From positions 1 through 64,000 of the forward strand of contig NZ_CXWE01000005.1 of assembly GCF_001404515.1 (NCBI RefSeq): 64,000 nucleotides of DNA, written 5' to 3'. The position numbers and the translations under genes are program-made. The notes below the pieces were generated by a model. That model ran no database searches. It was not told the DNA's origin and was given only the letters and a program-made list of their open reading frames with translations. The stretch is from Roseibium album. GTDB lineage: Bacteria; Pseudomonadota; Alphaproteobacteria; Rhizobiales; Stappiaceae. This document shows positions 34,835-43,622 of this stretch, in pieces; position 1 is the stretch's first letter, and each line of letters begins with the position of its first letter.

Positions 34835-36070
34835 TCAGACCGCCTTCTTCACCTGAAATCCTGCAGTACCCGCATAGCCTTTCACGATGGCTTCGCGCTG
34901 CGTGTAGCCAAGCACGTCATTGACATCGTCAAACAGGCTCGGATTGAGTTTTTCAACTTCGTCGATGACACGTTCAGGTCCACCCTTGCGGTTCAACCGA
35001 ACCACTTCGGCGGTTTTGGGAAGACGTTCCTTCTCATAGACATAAAGCGCTTCGCGCGGATGTTCGGACGCCGCCAGTGCATCGGCAAGGCAACGGGCAT
35101 CGAGAATTGCCTGGGAAGCCCCATTCGATCCAACCGGATACATTGGGTGAGCGGCATCTCCCAGCAAGGTGACCCTGCCATGGGTCCACCGCGGCAACGG
35201 GTCCCGGTCAGCCATCGGGTATTCGTAAATCGCAGGTGTTGCCCGAACCAGGCCCTCGATATCGAGGCCGGGAATGTTGAAGCGCCTGGCATGCGGCAAG
35301 ACCTCCGACAGGTGCGCCACCTTTGACCAGCTTTTTTCAGGTGGCGGAGAGGTCGCGCCATCGGCAAGGCGCACTCCCACGACCCAGTTCAGGAGCTGTT
35401 TGCCGTCTTGGGCAGGTGCAATCGGGTAAAGCACGAACTTGCCGCCCATGCCGCCCCCGATGGCCATGGTTTCACCGTCCTCCCAGACAGGCCATTCGGT
35501 GGCACCCCGCCACATGACAACACCGTTCCAGCTCGGTGGTCCCTCTTCCGGGTAAAATGAGCGACGGCCGGCACTGTGGATACCATCTGCACAGATCAGG
35601 ATTTCACCTCGCTCCGTCCGACTGTCGCCGCCTGCAACGCTGTCAACAAAATTGACGGTGACGCCTCCTTCATCCTGAATGAAGCCGGCGAGTTGCGTGC
35701 CGGTCTGAACGGCATCGGTGCCAAGCCGTTCCAGAACGGCATCATGGAGAACTTTCTGGAGCCTGCCCCGGTGAATGGAAAACTGCGGAATGTCATGCCC
35801 CGCATGGAGCCCGCGCGGCTCGGACCAGACCTCCTGTCCGTGTTTGGTGAGATACCGCAGCTCTCGGGTTCGCACACCGACCGCATCAAGCCGATCCAGC
35901 AAATCGAGGCCGGCAAGCTCCCGGATTGCATGGGGGAGCGTGTTGATCCCGACCCCTATTTCGCGCACTTCCCGCGCCCGTTCGAAGACCGTTGAACGGA
36001 TACCGCGCTGGTGCAGCATCAAAGCCGTGGTCAATCCGCCTATGCCGGCGCCCGCTATCAGCACTTTCAT
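34835..36070 (-). CDS. FAD-dependent aromatic monooxygenase (PhzS-like flavin-dependent oxidoreductase)
   Basis: A 411-residue group A flavoprotein hydroxylase. FAD motifs are GAGIGGLTTAL at the N terminus, the DG block ILICADGIHSAGRRSF in the middle, and LLGDAAHPMYPVGSNGASQ in the C-terminal part. The opening VGINTLPHAIREL and YLTKHGQEVWSEPRGL resemble PhzS-type enzymes. It hydroxylates an aromatic or heteroaromatic ring with NAD(P)H and O2. It is the last gene of the aromatic operon, 12 bp after the cupin gene. It may act after ring activation or on a free acid. Confidence 0.87.
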   Translation of the reverse strand: MKVLIAGAGIGGLTTALMLHQRGIRSTVFERAREVREIGVGINTLPHAIRELAGLDLLDRLDAVGVRTRELRYLTKHGQEVWSEPRGLHAGHDIPQFSIHRGRLQKVLHDAVLERLGTDAVQTGTQLAGFIQDEGGVTVNFVDSVAGGDSRTERGEILICADGIHSAGRRSFYPEEGPPSWNGVVMWRGATEWPVWEDGETMAIGGGMGGKFVLYPIAPAQDGKQLLNWVVGVRLADGATSPPPEKSWSKVAHLSEVLPHARRFNIPGLDIEGLVRATPAIYEYPMADRDPLPRWTHGRVTLLGDAAHPMYPVGSNGASQAILDARCLADALAASEHPREALYVYEKERLPKTAEVVRLNRKGGPERVIDEVEKLNPSLFDDVNDVLGYTQREAIVKGYAGTAGFQVKKAV

Positions 36071-36082
36071 TTCGGCATCCTC

Positions 36083-36541
36083 TTAGTCTTCGTCTTCGGG
36101 CGGCAGAAAATCGATTTCATGCTCCGCAGAAACGGCAACCAGTTTCGCGATATCCGGATTTGGCCCCATGTTGTGGATCGACCAGAACAGATCGTAAAGC
36201 CGCCGCGTCGGCGACACCCAGAACAGTGTCTTTATCGACGCATCGCTCTTGTTGAAGATGCCATGCGGAATGCCTCTTGGCATGTGAACCAGATCGCCGG
36301 GCTCTGCAAAGTCTTCCTTGCCGTCCAGAAGAAAGTCGAAACGTCCCTCCAGGATATAGAGAAACTCGTCTTGCATCGGGTGAATATGCGGCGGCACGAA
36401 TGTGCCGGGTGGCAGTGTCGCGTGCCAGGAAAACGAGGATTCGCAAACCTGCTTGGGCACGTAAGTCTGGCCGAGGATATTCCAGCTGATGCCCTCCGTA
36501 CCTTCCCGGGCGCGCGTTATTCCAAGTGGCATGTCAATCAT
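36083..36541 (-). CDS. Cupin domain protein
   Basis: A 152-residue single cupin. Motif 1 is PPHIHPMQDEFLYILEGRFD with the two His and Glu metal ligands, motif 2 is PGDLVHMPRGIPHGIFN with the third His. The segment FWVSPTRRLYDLFW after it is seen in quercetinase-like small cupins. It may be a small dioxygenase, isomerase or sensor for an aromatic intermediate. It lies between the ABC transporter and the flavin monooxygenase genes. Confidence 0.8.
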   Translation of the reverse strand: MIDMPLGITRAREGTEGISWNILGQTYVPKQVCESSFSWHATLPPGTFVPPHIHPMQDEFLYILEGRFDFLLDGKEDFAEPGDLVHMPRGIPHGIFNKSDASIKTLFWVSPTRRLYDLFWSIHNMGPNPDIAKLVAVSAEHEIDFLPPEDED

Positions 36542-36566
36542 CGTTCACCCCATGTTTGCTGTCGGA

Positions 36567-37262
36567 TTAAATGTGCAGATGCGATCGCACCACGTCGGCT
36601 TCGGCGGTCAGCCTGGCGTTTGATCCGCTCCAGACCACCTCGCCTTTGTTAAGAACGGTATGCCTGTCGGCAAATCCGGCCAGTGCGTCGATGTCCTTGT
36701 CGATCACCAGGATCGCCTGTCCTTCGGTTTTAAGGAAGGCCAGTTTCGCCCAGATTTCCTGGCGGATAAGCGGAGCCAGCCCCTCTGTCGCCTCATCGAG
36801 GATCAGCAGGGACGGATTGGTCATCAGGGCCCGTCCGATTGCCAGCATCTGCTGCTCGCCGCCGGAAAGCTGCGAACCGAGATTGCGCCGTCGTTCCTGC
36901 AGTCTTGGAAAGAAGGCGTAGACCTTCCCGAGATCCCACTTCCCCGGCGAACGGGCAAAGGCCTTGAGGTTTTCCTCAACCGAAAGCGTTGGAAAAATCT
37001 GGCGCCCTTCGGGAACAAGTCCGATGCCCGCCTGCCCGACCCTGTAAGGCGCAGCGCGCGTGATATCCCTGCCGTTGAAGGAGACTTGTCCGCCACTGGG
37101 TTTCAACAACCCCATGATCGACCGGACCGTCGTGGTCTTGCCCATACCGTTCCGGCCCAGAAGAGTTGCCGCCTCCCCCTCATCGATGCTGAAATCGACA
37201 CCGAACAGCACCTGAGACAAACCGTAACCGGCTTCAAGACCGTTGACTTCGAGCAAGCTCAT
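36567..37262 (-). CDS. livF: LIV-type ABC transporter ATP-binding protein (LivF)
   Basis: A 231-residue ATPase: Walker A GRNGMGKTT, the family block GLVPEGRQIFPTLSVEENL, signature LSGGEQQML, Walker B LLILDEATEGLAP. It overlaps livG by ATGA. In this operon the importer is embedded among aromatic-acid genes, so an aromatic carboxylate rather than leucine is the likely cargo (inference). Confidence 0.92.
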   Translation of the reverse strand: MSLLEVNGLEAGYGLSQVLFGVDFSIDEGEAATLLGRNGMGKTTTVRSIMGLLKPSGGQVSFNGRDITRAAPYRVGQAGIGLVPEGRQIFPTLSVEENLKAFARSPGKWDLGKVYAFFPRLQERRRNLGSQLSGGEQQMLAIGRALMTNPSLLILDEATEGLAPLIRQEIWAKLAFLKTEGQAILVIDKDIDALAGFADRHTVLNKGEVVWSGSNARLTAEADVVRSHLHI

Positions 37263-38008
37263 GATGCTTCGCTCCCCAGATAGGCGGCCCGGGCATCCTC
37301 GTCGGCACGAACCTCGTCAGGCGTCCCGGTCGCAACGATCCGGCCGGAGGCGAGAACGGAAATTCTGTCGGCCAGCTTGAAGACAGCTTCCATGTCATGT
37401 TCGACCAGCAACATTGGCGTCGATTTCTTGAGCGTGAGAAGCGTTTCGGTCAGCGCCCTGCCTTCCCCCATTCCCATTCCCGCCATCGGTTCATCAAGCA
37501 ACAGGACCTTGGGGTCGCCAACCATGGCCATTGCCAGTTCCAATTGACGATGTTCACCATGTGACAGATCCCCGGCCCGCACGTTCTGCCGGTGACCCAG
37601 ATCGAATGCCGCCAGTGCGCGGCGTGCCTTTTCATTCAAGGCTTCCTCCGCAGCCGCGATGCCGAAGAACCGGTGGCTGGAACCGTCTTTCGCCTGCGCA
37701 GAAAGCGCGGCATTCTCCAGAACCGTAAAGCCCGGGATGATCGTCGTGATCTGAAATGTGCGCCCAAGACCCGCAAGCGCACGCTGGGGCCGCGAATAGC
37801 TGGAAATATCAGTGCCATCGAGCACGACCTTGCCCTTTTCGACGCCGAGCGAACCGGAAACCAGGTTGATCAGCGTCGACTTGCCGGCACCGTTCGGTCC
37901 GATCAGGGCATGGCATTCGTTTGATCGCAGCTCCAGCGAGACATTGTCGGTCACCCGCAACGAACCGAAATTCTTGACCAGGCCTTCAAGTGTCAGGATC
38001 GCGGTCAT
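37259..38008 (-). CDS. livG: LIV-type ABC transporter ATP-binding protein (LivG)
   Basis: A 249-residue ATPase: Walker A GPNGAGKST, the family block LAGLGRTFQITTIIPGFTVLEN, signature LSHGEHRQLELAMAM (the usual SYGxQR is altered to SHGEHR, common in this family), Walker B VLLLDEPMAGMG, switch His LLVEHDMEAVF. It overlaps livM and livF by 4 bp each. It pairs with LivF as an asymmetric ATPase dimer. Confidence 0.92.
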   Translation of the reverse strand: MTAILTLEGLVKNFGSLRVTDNVSLELRSNECHALIGPNGAGKSTLINLVSGSLGVEKGKVVLDGTDISSYSRPQRALAGLGRTFQITTIIPGFTVLENAALSAQAKDGSSHRFFGIAAAEEALNEKARRALAAFDLGHRQNVRAGDLSHGEHRQLELAMAMVGDPKVLLLDEPMAGMGMGEGRALTETLLTLKKSTPMLLVEHDMEAVFKLADRISVLASGRIVATGTPDEVRADEDARAAYLGSEAS

Positions 38009-38994
38009 GACCGGCCTCCCAGGCGATCAATCACGCCGGCAAGACCACCCCTGGCGAACAGCACAATAAGCACCAGCATCGGACCGAAAATCAGCTTCCA
38101 TTCATGGGTGATCAGAGACAGTCCCTCTTCAATCAGAACCACGAACAGCGCACCCAGCAGCGCACCGTTGCGTGTCCCCATACCTCCCAGAATGACCATG
38201 ATGATGAGATTGCCGGAGTTCTGCCAGGTGGCCGTCGACGGACTGATGAACTCGGCATGGCATGCAGACAGGAACCCGGCGACACCCGCAAGCACGCCTG
38301 CGATGACATAAGCGATCAACCGGTACTGGAAGATGTCGAACCCCATGGTCTCGACACGAACGGGGCTTGCTTTCCCCGCCCGCAGGACCCGCCCGAACCG
38401 GGACTGAGCCAATCTGCCGACAAACAGCCAGGTCAATGCCAGTACGACCAGAATGGAATAGAACAGGCCGGACCCGTTCTGGAACACGTAGAATCCGAAC
38501 AGCTGTGGCGTATCCCAGAGGGTCAGGCCATCGTCACCGCCGTAGTTGGAGAGTGACGTCAGGAAGAAATACACCATCTGGCCGAAGGCCAGCGTGATCA
38601 TGATGAAATAGACACCGGAAGTCCTGAGCGACAAGGCACCGGTCACCAGCGCAAACAGCCCGCAAACGAGAACAACCATTCCGAGGATCGGCAGGGCACC
38701 CATCGTTCCCTCTGCCAGGGCGATACCCGTGACGTAGGACCCCAATCCAAGGAATGCCGCATGTCCGAAACTCACAAGACCGCCATAGCCGATGAGCAGA
38801 TCCAGGGATATGGCCGCGATGGCAAGGATCATCGCCTTCATCACCAGATTGAGCACATAGTTGCCACCGGCGAATTCCGTCAGCAGGGGCATGATTGCCA
38901 GCAGCAATATCAGCGCGAGGCCAACAAGGAGCGCCCGGTCGATCCGCTTGCTCTGCTGAACCGTTTCCGGGTTTGAAACAGACGCTGCTTTCAT
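38005..38994 (-). CDS. livM: LIV-type ABC transporter permease (LivM)
   Basis: A 329-residue inner-membrane permease with eight to nine helices. Family blocks are LDLLIGYGGLVSFGHAAFLG, TSGVYFIMITLAFGQM and VILGGMGTRNGALLGA. The N terminus carries a short cytoplasmic lead of about 20 residues. It overlaps livH and livG by ATGA junctions. Confidence 0.92.
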   Translation of the reverse strand: MKAASVSNPETVQQSKRIDRALLVGLALILLLAIMPLLTEFAGGNYVLNLVMKAMILAIAAISLDLLIGYGGLVSFGHAAFLGLGSYVTGIALAEGTMGALPILGMVVLVCGLFALVTGALSLRTSGVYFIMITLAFGQMVYFFLTSLSNYGGDDGLTLWDTPQLFGFYVFQNGSGLFYSILVVLALTWLFVGRLAQSRFGRVLRAGKASPVRVETMGFDIFQYRLIAYVIAGVLAGVAGFLSACHAEFISPSTATWQNSGNLIIMVILGGMGTRNGALLGALFVVLIEEGLSLITHEWKLIFGPMLVLIVLFARGGLAGVIDRLGGRS

Positions 38995-39917
38995 GCGGCA
39001 CCTCTTGCGGGAAAGAGGCCCTGCGGCCTGAAGAACAGCACGGCTGCCATGAAGATGTAGATCAGCATCGAAGCCAGTGAAGGACCAATCTGATTGGCCG
39101 CGGAAGCGTCGAAGATCAGTTTCATCGCATCCGTGGCCAAAGACCGTCCAAGCGTGTCGATCAAGCCGATCAGCAGGGCTGCGATGAAGGCTCCACGGAT
39201 CGAACCGATCCCGCCGATCACGATGACCACGAAGGCCACGATGAGGAGATCGTCGCCCATTCCGGGCTCGATCGTGAAGATGGGTGCGGCCATCGCTCCG
39301 GCGAACCCCGCAAGCATGGCACCGAAGCCGAAGACGATAGTGAACAGCCGCCGGATGTTCACGCCAAGCGCGCTCACCATTTCCGCATTGCTGGCACCCG
39401 CCCGGATGAGCATGCCCACCCGCGTTTTGACGACGACAAGATACAGACCGAGGGCGACTGCTGCTCCGACGGCAATGAGTGCGAGCCTGTAGACCGGATA
39501 TTTCAGATTGTCGGTCAGTTGCAACGATGCGGACAGGATTTCAGGCGTTGGAAGCGTCAAGGTCGCCGGTCCCCAGATCACTTTCACCGCTTCGTTGACG
39601 AACAGGATTATCCCGAAGGTGGCAAGAACCTGGTCGAGATGATCGCGGTCGTAGAGGTGTCGAAAGACCAGCGCTTCAAGGGCAAGCCCCAGGATCAGCG
39701 CCGTGATCAGTCCGAGCAGCAGAGCGGAAAAGAAATTTCCGGTCAACTGGTAGAACATGAAGGTCAGGTAGGCGCCGATCATGTACTGGACGCCATGGGC
39801 AAGGTTGATGAAGCCCATGACGCCGAAAACCAGCGTCAACCCGGCCGCTATCAGGAACAGCAGCACGCCGAACTGCACCCCGTTGAGAAGTTGGATGAGA
39901 AAGAGTGTCGGTGTCAT
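38991..39917 (-). CDS. livH: LIV-type ABC transporter permease (LivH)
   Basis: A 308-residue permease with eight helices. Family blocks are LLNGVQFGVLLFLIAAGLTL, VMGFINLAHGVQYMIGAYL and VIGGIGSIRGAFIAALLIG. It follows the receptor gene by 35 bp and overlaps livM, giving the usual order receptor-H-M-G-F. Confidence 0.92.
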   Translation of the reverse strand: MTPTLFLIQLLNGVQFGVLLFLIAAGLTLVFGVMGFINLAHGVQYMIGAYLTFMFYQLTGNFFSALLLGLITALILGLALEALVFRHLYDRDHLDQVLATFGIILFVNEAVKVIWGPATLTLPTPEILSASLQLTDNLKYPVYRLALIAVGAAVALGLYLVVVKTRVGMLIRAGASNAEMVSALGVNIRRLFTIVFGFGAMLAGFAGAMAAPIFTIEPGMGDDLLIVAFVVIVIGGIGSIRGAFIAALLIGLIDTLGRSLATDAMKLIFDASAANQIGPSLASMLIYIFMAAVLFFRPQGLFPARGAA

Positions 39918-39952
39918 CTGATAACGCCCAGGTAGATATCCTTTCTGTCAGA

Positions 39953-41107
39953 TTACATCTTGCACTCGGCAGCAAAGCTGTCGGTGTAATCGTCGAAAAT
40001 CTTGGAATCGATTTCCGTCCAGTACTTCCCGTCCTCACGCTGTGCGACGCGCAACAGGTAGAAATCCTGAATCGGGAAGTGGTTGTTGTTGAAGCTGAAA
40101 TCGCCACGCAGCGACTGGAAATCTGCAGCTTCCAAAGCCTTGCGCAACGCGTCCTTGTCCGAAAGGTTCCCGTCGACCGCCTTCACGGCGCTGTCGATCA
40201 GCTGTGCGGCATCATAGGCCTGCATCGCAAACCCGCCCGGGATGTAACCGTATTTTTCTTCGAACGCGGCCACGAATTCCTTGCTCTGCGGCAGGTCCAG
40301 GCTGGGTGCCCAGCTTGTTGCACCGAAGAATCCAAGCGCTGCATCCTTCTGGGCAGGCAACGTTGCTTCATCCACTGTGAACGCGGACAGGAATTTCATT
40401 TTGTCTGCAAGTCCGGATTCGCGGAACTGTTTGACGAAACGCACACCCATGCCGCCGGGCATGAACGTGAACAGCGCCTCTGCATCCGATGTGGACATCT
40501 GCGCGATTTCAGGAGAGAAGTCCTTGTGACCGAGCGGCGTGTACACTTCGTCGGTGATCTCTCCCTTGAAGTATTTCTTGAAGCCTTCCACGGCATCGCG
40601 TCCAGCCTGGTAGTTCGGCGTCATCATGAAGACGCTTTTGATTCCCTGTTCCTGCGCATGCTGGCCAAGCGCCTCGAAATTCTGGTTGTTTTGATAGGAG
40701 GTTGAGAAGAAGTAGGGGCTGCAGTTCCGGCCGGCGACCGTCGACGGACCGGCATTCGGACTGATCAGAAACGTTTCAGACCGTGTAACAGGCTTGTATA
40801 TCGCACCCAGAACGTTGGAAAAGACCGACCCGACAACGAAGTCCACTTCGTCCTTTTCAAGAAGCCCTTTGACCCGGGTCAGCGCAACGTCCGGTTTCAG
40901 CTCCGAGTCGACGACAATCAGTTCGGTATCCAGCCCCCCGATTTTTCCGTCCATTTTTTCGAGCGCCAGCTTGAAGCCATCTTCTATCTGCTTGCCCAGG
41001 ACTGCAGGCGGACCGGACAGCGTGACAACAAGACCGATCTTGAGATCCTCCGCCTGCGCGGATGTGGCAAGGAGAGCGGCTCCAAGAGCCCCTAAAATCT
41101 TTTTCAT
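39953..41107 (-). CDS. LIV-type ABC transporter substrate-binding protein
   Basis: A 384-residue periplasmic receptor (Peripla_BP_6). A signal peptide spans residues 1-19 (SAQA|ED). The pocket region reads GLVVTLSGPPAVLGKQIEDG, the hinge SPNAGPSTVAGRNCSPYFFSTSYQN; the alignment with aromatic-acid receptors such as those for benzoate derivatives looks better than with LivJ, judged by the YFFSTSYQN block. It starts with AAGGGGAAG upstream. The 183 bp before it (41108-41290) hold no gene and could carry a secondary promoter. Confidence 0.88.
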   Translation of the reverse strand: MKKILGALGAALLATSAQAEDLKIGLVVTLSGPPAVLGKQIEDGFKLALEKMDGKIGGLDTELIVVDSELKPDVALTRVKGLLEKDEVDFVVGSVFSNVLGAIYKPVTRSETFLISPNAGPSTVAGRNCSPYFFSTSYQNNQNFEALGQHAQEQGIKSVFMMTPNYQAGRDAVEGFKKYFKGEITDEVYTPLGHKDFSPEIAQMSTSDAEALFTFMPGGMGVRFVKQFRESGLADKMKFLSAFTVDEATLPAQKDAALGFFGATSWAPSLDLPQSKEFVAAFEEKYGYIPGGFAMQAYDAAQLIDSAVKAVDGNLSDKDALRKALEAADFQSLRGDFSFNNNHFPIQDFYLLRVAQREDGKYWTEIDSKIFDDYTDSFAAECKM

Positions 41108-41290
41108 CTAAACTTCCCCTTTGGTTTCCCTGTTCAGGATGTTCAACCGTTTTCGGTTTTTCTTCTGCTTGTTCTGGCCGTTTGTATCCCGGCCTGCGAA
41201 GCCTCCCGTCTGCGTGTGAACGCAAACAAGATGCTCCATAATTTCAGGAACAATCAATGTCTTAGTGACATCTCTTGCCGATCGACTGCA

Positions 41291-41848
41291 TTAGCCAGCG
41301 GATTTCCCCGTCCATTGCATGCGCTTGAGCACATCGTCCAGCGGCACATCAATAAGATGGTTCGCGTAGTTCGCCAGTGTTTTCATGGAAACGCACAAAA
41401 CCACTTCCAGCGCGTTCTGTTTTGTAAAACCGGCCCCAAGAAACGCATCCAGATCTTCCGCCGCATGGCCGCGTTTGATGACGACGGCTTCGGTGAATCT
41501 GCGAAGCGCTTCGAGACGATTGTCGTCAATCGGTTCTCCGTTGCGCACGGCTTCGATTATGCCCTTGTCGAGCTTGGCCATGCGAGCACCGGATGAATGG
41601 GCGGCCACACAGTAGGTGCATTCGTTCTCGACACTCGCGACCAGCAGGATCAATTGCTGTTCGGCCGGAGAAAAGCTGGTTTTTGATACAAGAGACGACA
41701 GCGAAAAATAGGCTTCAAGCGCCGTGTCGGACTCTGCAAGCTTTGCGTAGAGGTTTGGCAGAAACCCCATTTTTTCCGAAGCGTTCCGAAGCATTTCGCC
41801 TGACTTTCCCGGCGCTGTATCAGGGGTATAGATCGTGAATTCTGTCAT
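41291..41848 (-). CDS. Carboxymuconolactone decarboxylase/AhpD-like protein
   Basis: A 185-residue AhpD-fold protein. The redox motif ENECTYCVAAHSS carries the CxxC pair, the following His and the preceding Glu used as a proton relay in AhpD peroxidases. That makes a thiol peroxidase-like or disulphide role more likely than true decarboxylation of carboxymuconolactone. It follows the CoA ligase gene by 30 bp in the aromatic operon and may protect against hydrogen peroxide from uncoupled flavin monooxygenases (inference). Confidence 0.83.
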   Translation of the reverse strand: MTEFTIYTPDTAPGKSGEMLRNASEKMGFLPNLYAKLAESDTALEAYFSLSSLVSKTSFSPAEQQLILLVASVENECTYCVAAHSSGARMAKLDKGIIEAVRNGEPIDDNRLEALRRFTEAVVIKRGHAAEDLDAFLGAGFTKQNALEVVLCVSMKTLANYANHLIDVPLDDVLKRMQWTGKSAG

Positions 41849-41878
41849 TGCGGTTCCTTTGATTGCGCTCGGATCGTG

Positions 41879-43438
41879 TCAGGCGATCAATTGTTTCAGT
41901 TTGCCGCGCATTATTTTTCGCGTCGGTGTCAGGGGCATTGCCTCGACAAGCTCCAGCCGCTCGGGCCACTTGTATTTGGCAATTCCATTTTCCAGGAGCA
42001 GTGCATTCGCCTCTTCAAGCGACATGGATGCGCCTTCCCGGACCTGCACGCACAAGCAGGCCTTTTCGCCGAGAATGACATCGGGATAGGGAACGATGGC
42101 GCAGGCCTCTACGGCTTCAAGCGTCGAGATGATCGCTTCGACATCCGCCGGATTGTATTTGACGCCGCCACGATTGATCACTTCCTTGACGCGTCCGGTG
42201 AGCGTCAGGTAGCCGTCGTTGTCGACAATGGCCAGGTCTCCTGACCGGAACCAGCCGTCGACAGTGAAAGCAGCCTTCGTCTCCGACGGATTGGCCAGAT
42301 AACCACCGAAGACGGAAGGCCCCTTCACCTGAAGCTCGCCTTCCGCGCCCGGCTCGAGAACCTGACCCTCCATGTCAACAGCACGTAAAAGCGTATTTGC
42401 AGACGCTCGGCCCGCCGTGGTCAGGCGTTTTTCTTCCGGATCCCCCGGCCGGCCGAATGCGCCGGCTTGCAATTCACTCATTCCCCAAAGTTGAATGACC
42501 GTCCCGTTCGACATCAGGCCATCAACCTGTCTGGCCAGGTCGGCTGGAACCGTGGATCCTGAAAGACAGACGAAGCGCGCTGGTGCCAGATGCTCCGGCT
42601 TGATGAGACCTCTTCCGCAGAACGGTGCGAAATGCGCGGGCGCCGCGAAAATTCCGTTTGGCTTCAAGTGGTCAAGCGCGGGCAGGAAACCGTCCGGGGA
42701 GAAGCTGGGCAACAGTGCCTGGGTCGCCCCGGTCGCCAGACACAAATGCATGACGAACAGGCCGTAAAGGTGCGTATAGGGTGCCACGGAAAGCAATGTT
42801 TCGTTCCGTTGAATACCGAGTTCACTTGCCGCATTCGAGGCATTGCCAAGAAAGCCCTGATAGCTGTGCGGCACACCTTTCGGGCTTGCGGTCGTTCCCG
42901 ATGTGTAAAGCAGCAGAAATGGATCGTCGGGTGTCAGGTCCGGAAGCTCTTCCGTATCACCGGCAATGGCCCCGGACGACGAAAGGGTGGAAAGGGAAAC
43001 AGCACCTTCAATCGGTTCACCAACACTGATGACCTGCTCGAGCGTCGTCAAAGCCTGCGCGCATTCGAGCATTTCACCGGCCGGGGAAAGATCCTTGAAT
43101 GCAGACAGTCCAACGGCAAAACGTGCTCCACTGTGCTCAAGAAGGTGGCTCAATTCTGCCCGGCGGTAGGGCATATGGAGTGTCTGCACGATCCCACCGC
43201 AGGCAGCAACGGCAAGAAACGTCACGACAAAGGCTTCAAGGTTGGGCAGCTGGACAGCGACGACGTCGCCTTTGCTCAGTCCAAGAGCCTGCAGCCCAGA
43301 TGCCGCCGAGCGAACTTCACCGGCCAGTTCCCCATAGCTTTTCGTGCCGGAAGCACTGATGGTTGCCGGCGCCTCCGGGATCGTCTCAGCATGGTGCTGC
43401 AGCCAGCCCCACAGAGTATTGTTGATCGCGCATTCCAT
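41879..43438 (-). CDS. AMP-dependent aromatic acid CoA ligase
   Basis: A 519-residue acyl-adenylate synthetase. The AMP-binding motif is LLYTSGTTASPKGVPHS, the A5 motif IQLWGMSELQAGAFG, the hinge RSGDLAIVDNDGYLTLTGRVKEVI, and the catalytic Lys lies in PTRKIMRGKLK near the C terminus. ATG at 43438 follows GAGGTGAAG; the frame reaches 43477 without a signal. Next to a two-domain 2-aminobenzoyl-CoA/salicylyl-CoA monooxygenase it probably activates anthranilate, salicylate or a related ortho-substituted benzoate. The exact acid is open. Confidence 0.88.
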   Translation of the reverse strand: MECAINNTLWGWLQHHAETIPEAPATISASGTKSYGELAGEVRSAASGLQALGLSKGDVVAVQLPNLEAFVVTFLAVAACGGIVQTLHMPYRRAELSHLLEHSGARFAVGLSAFKDLSPAGEMLECAQALTTLEQVISVGEPIEGAVSLSTLSSSGAIAGDTEELPDLTPDDPFLLLYTSGTTASPKGVPHSYQGFLGNASNAASELGIQRNETLLSVAPYTHLYGLFVMHLCLATGATQALLPSFSPDGFLPALDHLKPNGIFAAPAHFAPFCGRGLIKPEHLAPARFVCLSGSTVPADLARQVDGLMSNGTVIQLWGMSELQAGAFGRPGDPEEKRLTTAGRASANTLLRAVDMEGQVLEPGAEGELQVKGPSVFGGYLANPSETKAAFTVDGWFRSGDLAIVDNDGYLTLTGRVKEVINRGGVKYNPADVEAIISTLEAVEACAIVPYPDVILGEKACLCVQVREGASMSLEEANALLLENGIAKYKWPERLELVEAMPLTPTRKIMRGKLKQLIA

Positions 43439-43469
43439 TTTCTTCACCTCTACCCCTCTTGAGGCGACA

Positions 43470-43484
43470 ACCAACATGGTTGGT
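43470..43484. promoter_or_regulatory. Short palindrome upstream of the CoA ligase gene
   Basis: ACCAAC and GTTGGT flank a three-base ATG, 31 bp upstream of the ligase start. A nearby GGTTCTTACTT (43493-43503) is similar to TGTTCTTACTA at 46096-46106 in the divergent region facing the MarR gene. Both could be binding sites of the local regulator, but the palindrome is short. Confidence 0.3.
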
Positions 43485-43622
43485 CAGACAATGGTTCTTA
43501 CTTCAACTTTTCCGGACCAGTTTGCCCAAGTGCGGGCGACGGTCGAATTATGCTCAAAACACTCCTGTGATCGTCACGGCACGCGCCTCCCCGGTGATCA
43601 AAAACCAGAAAGAGGAACAGTC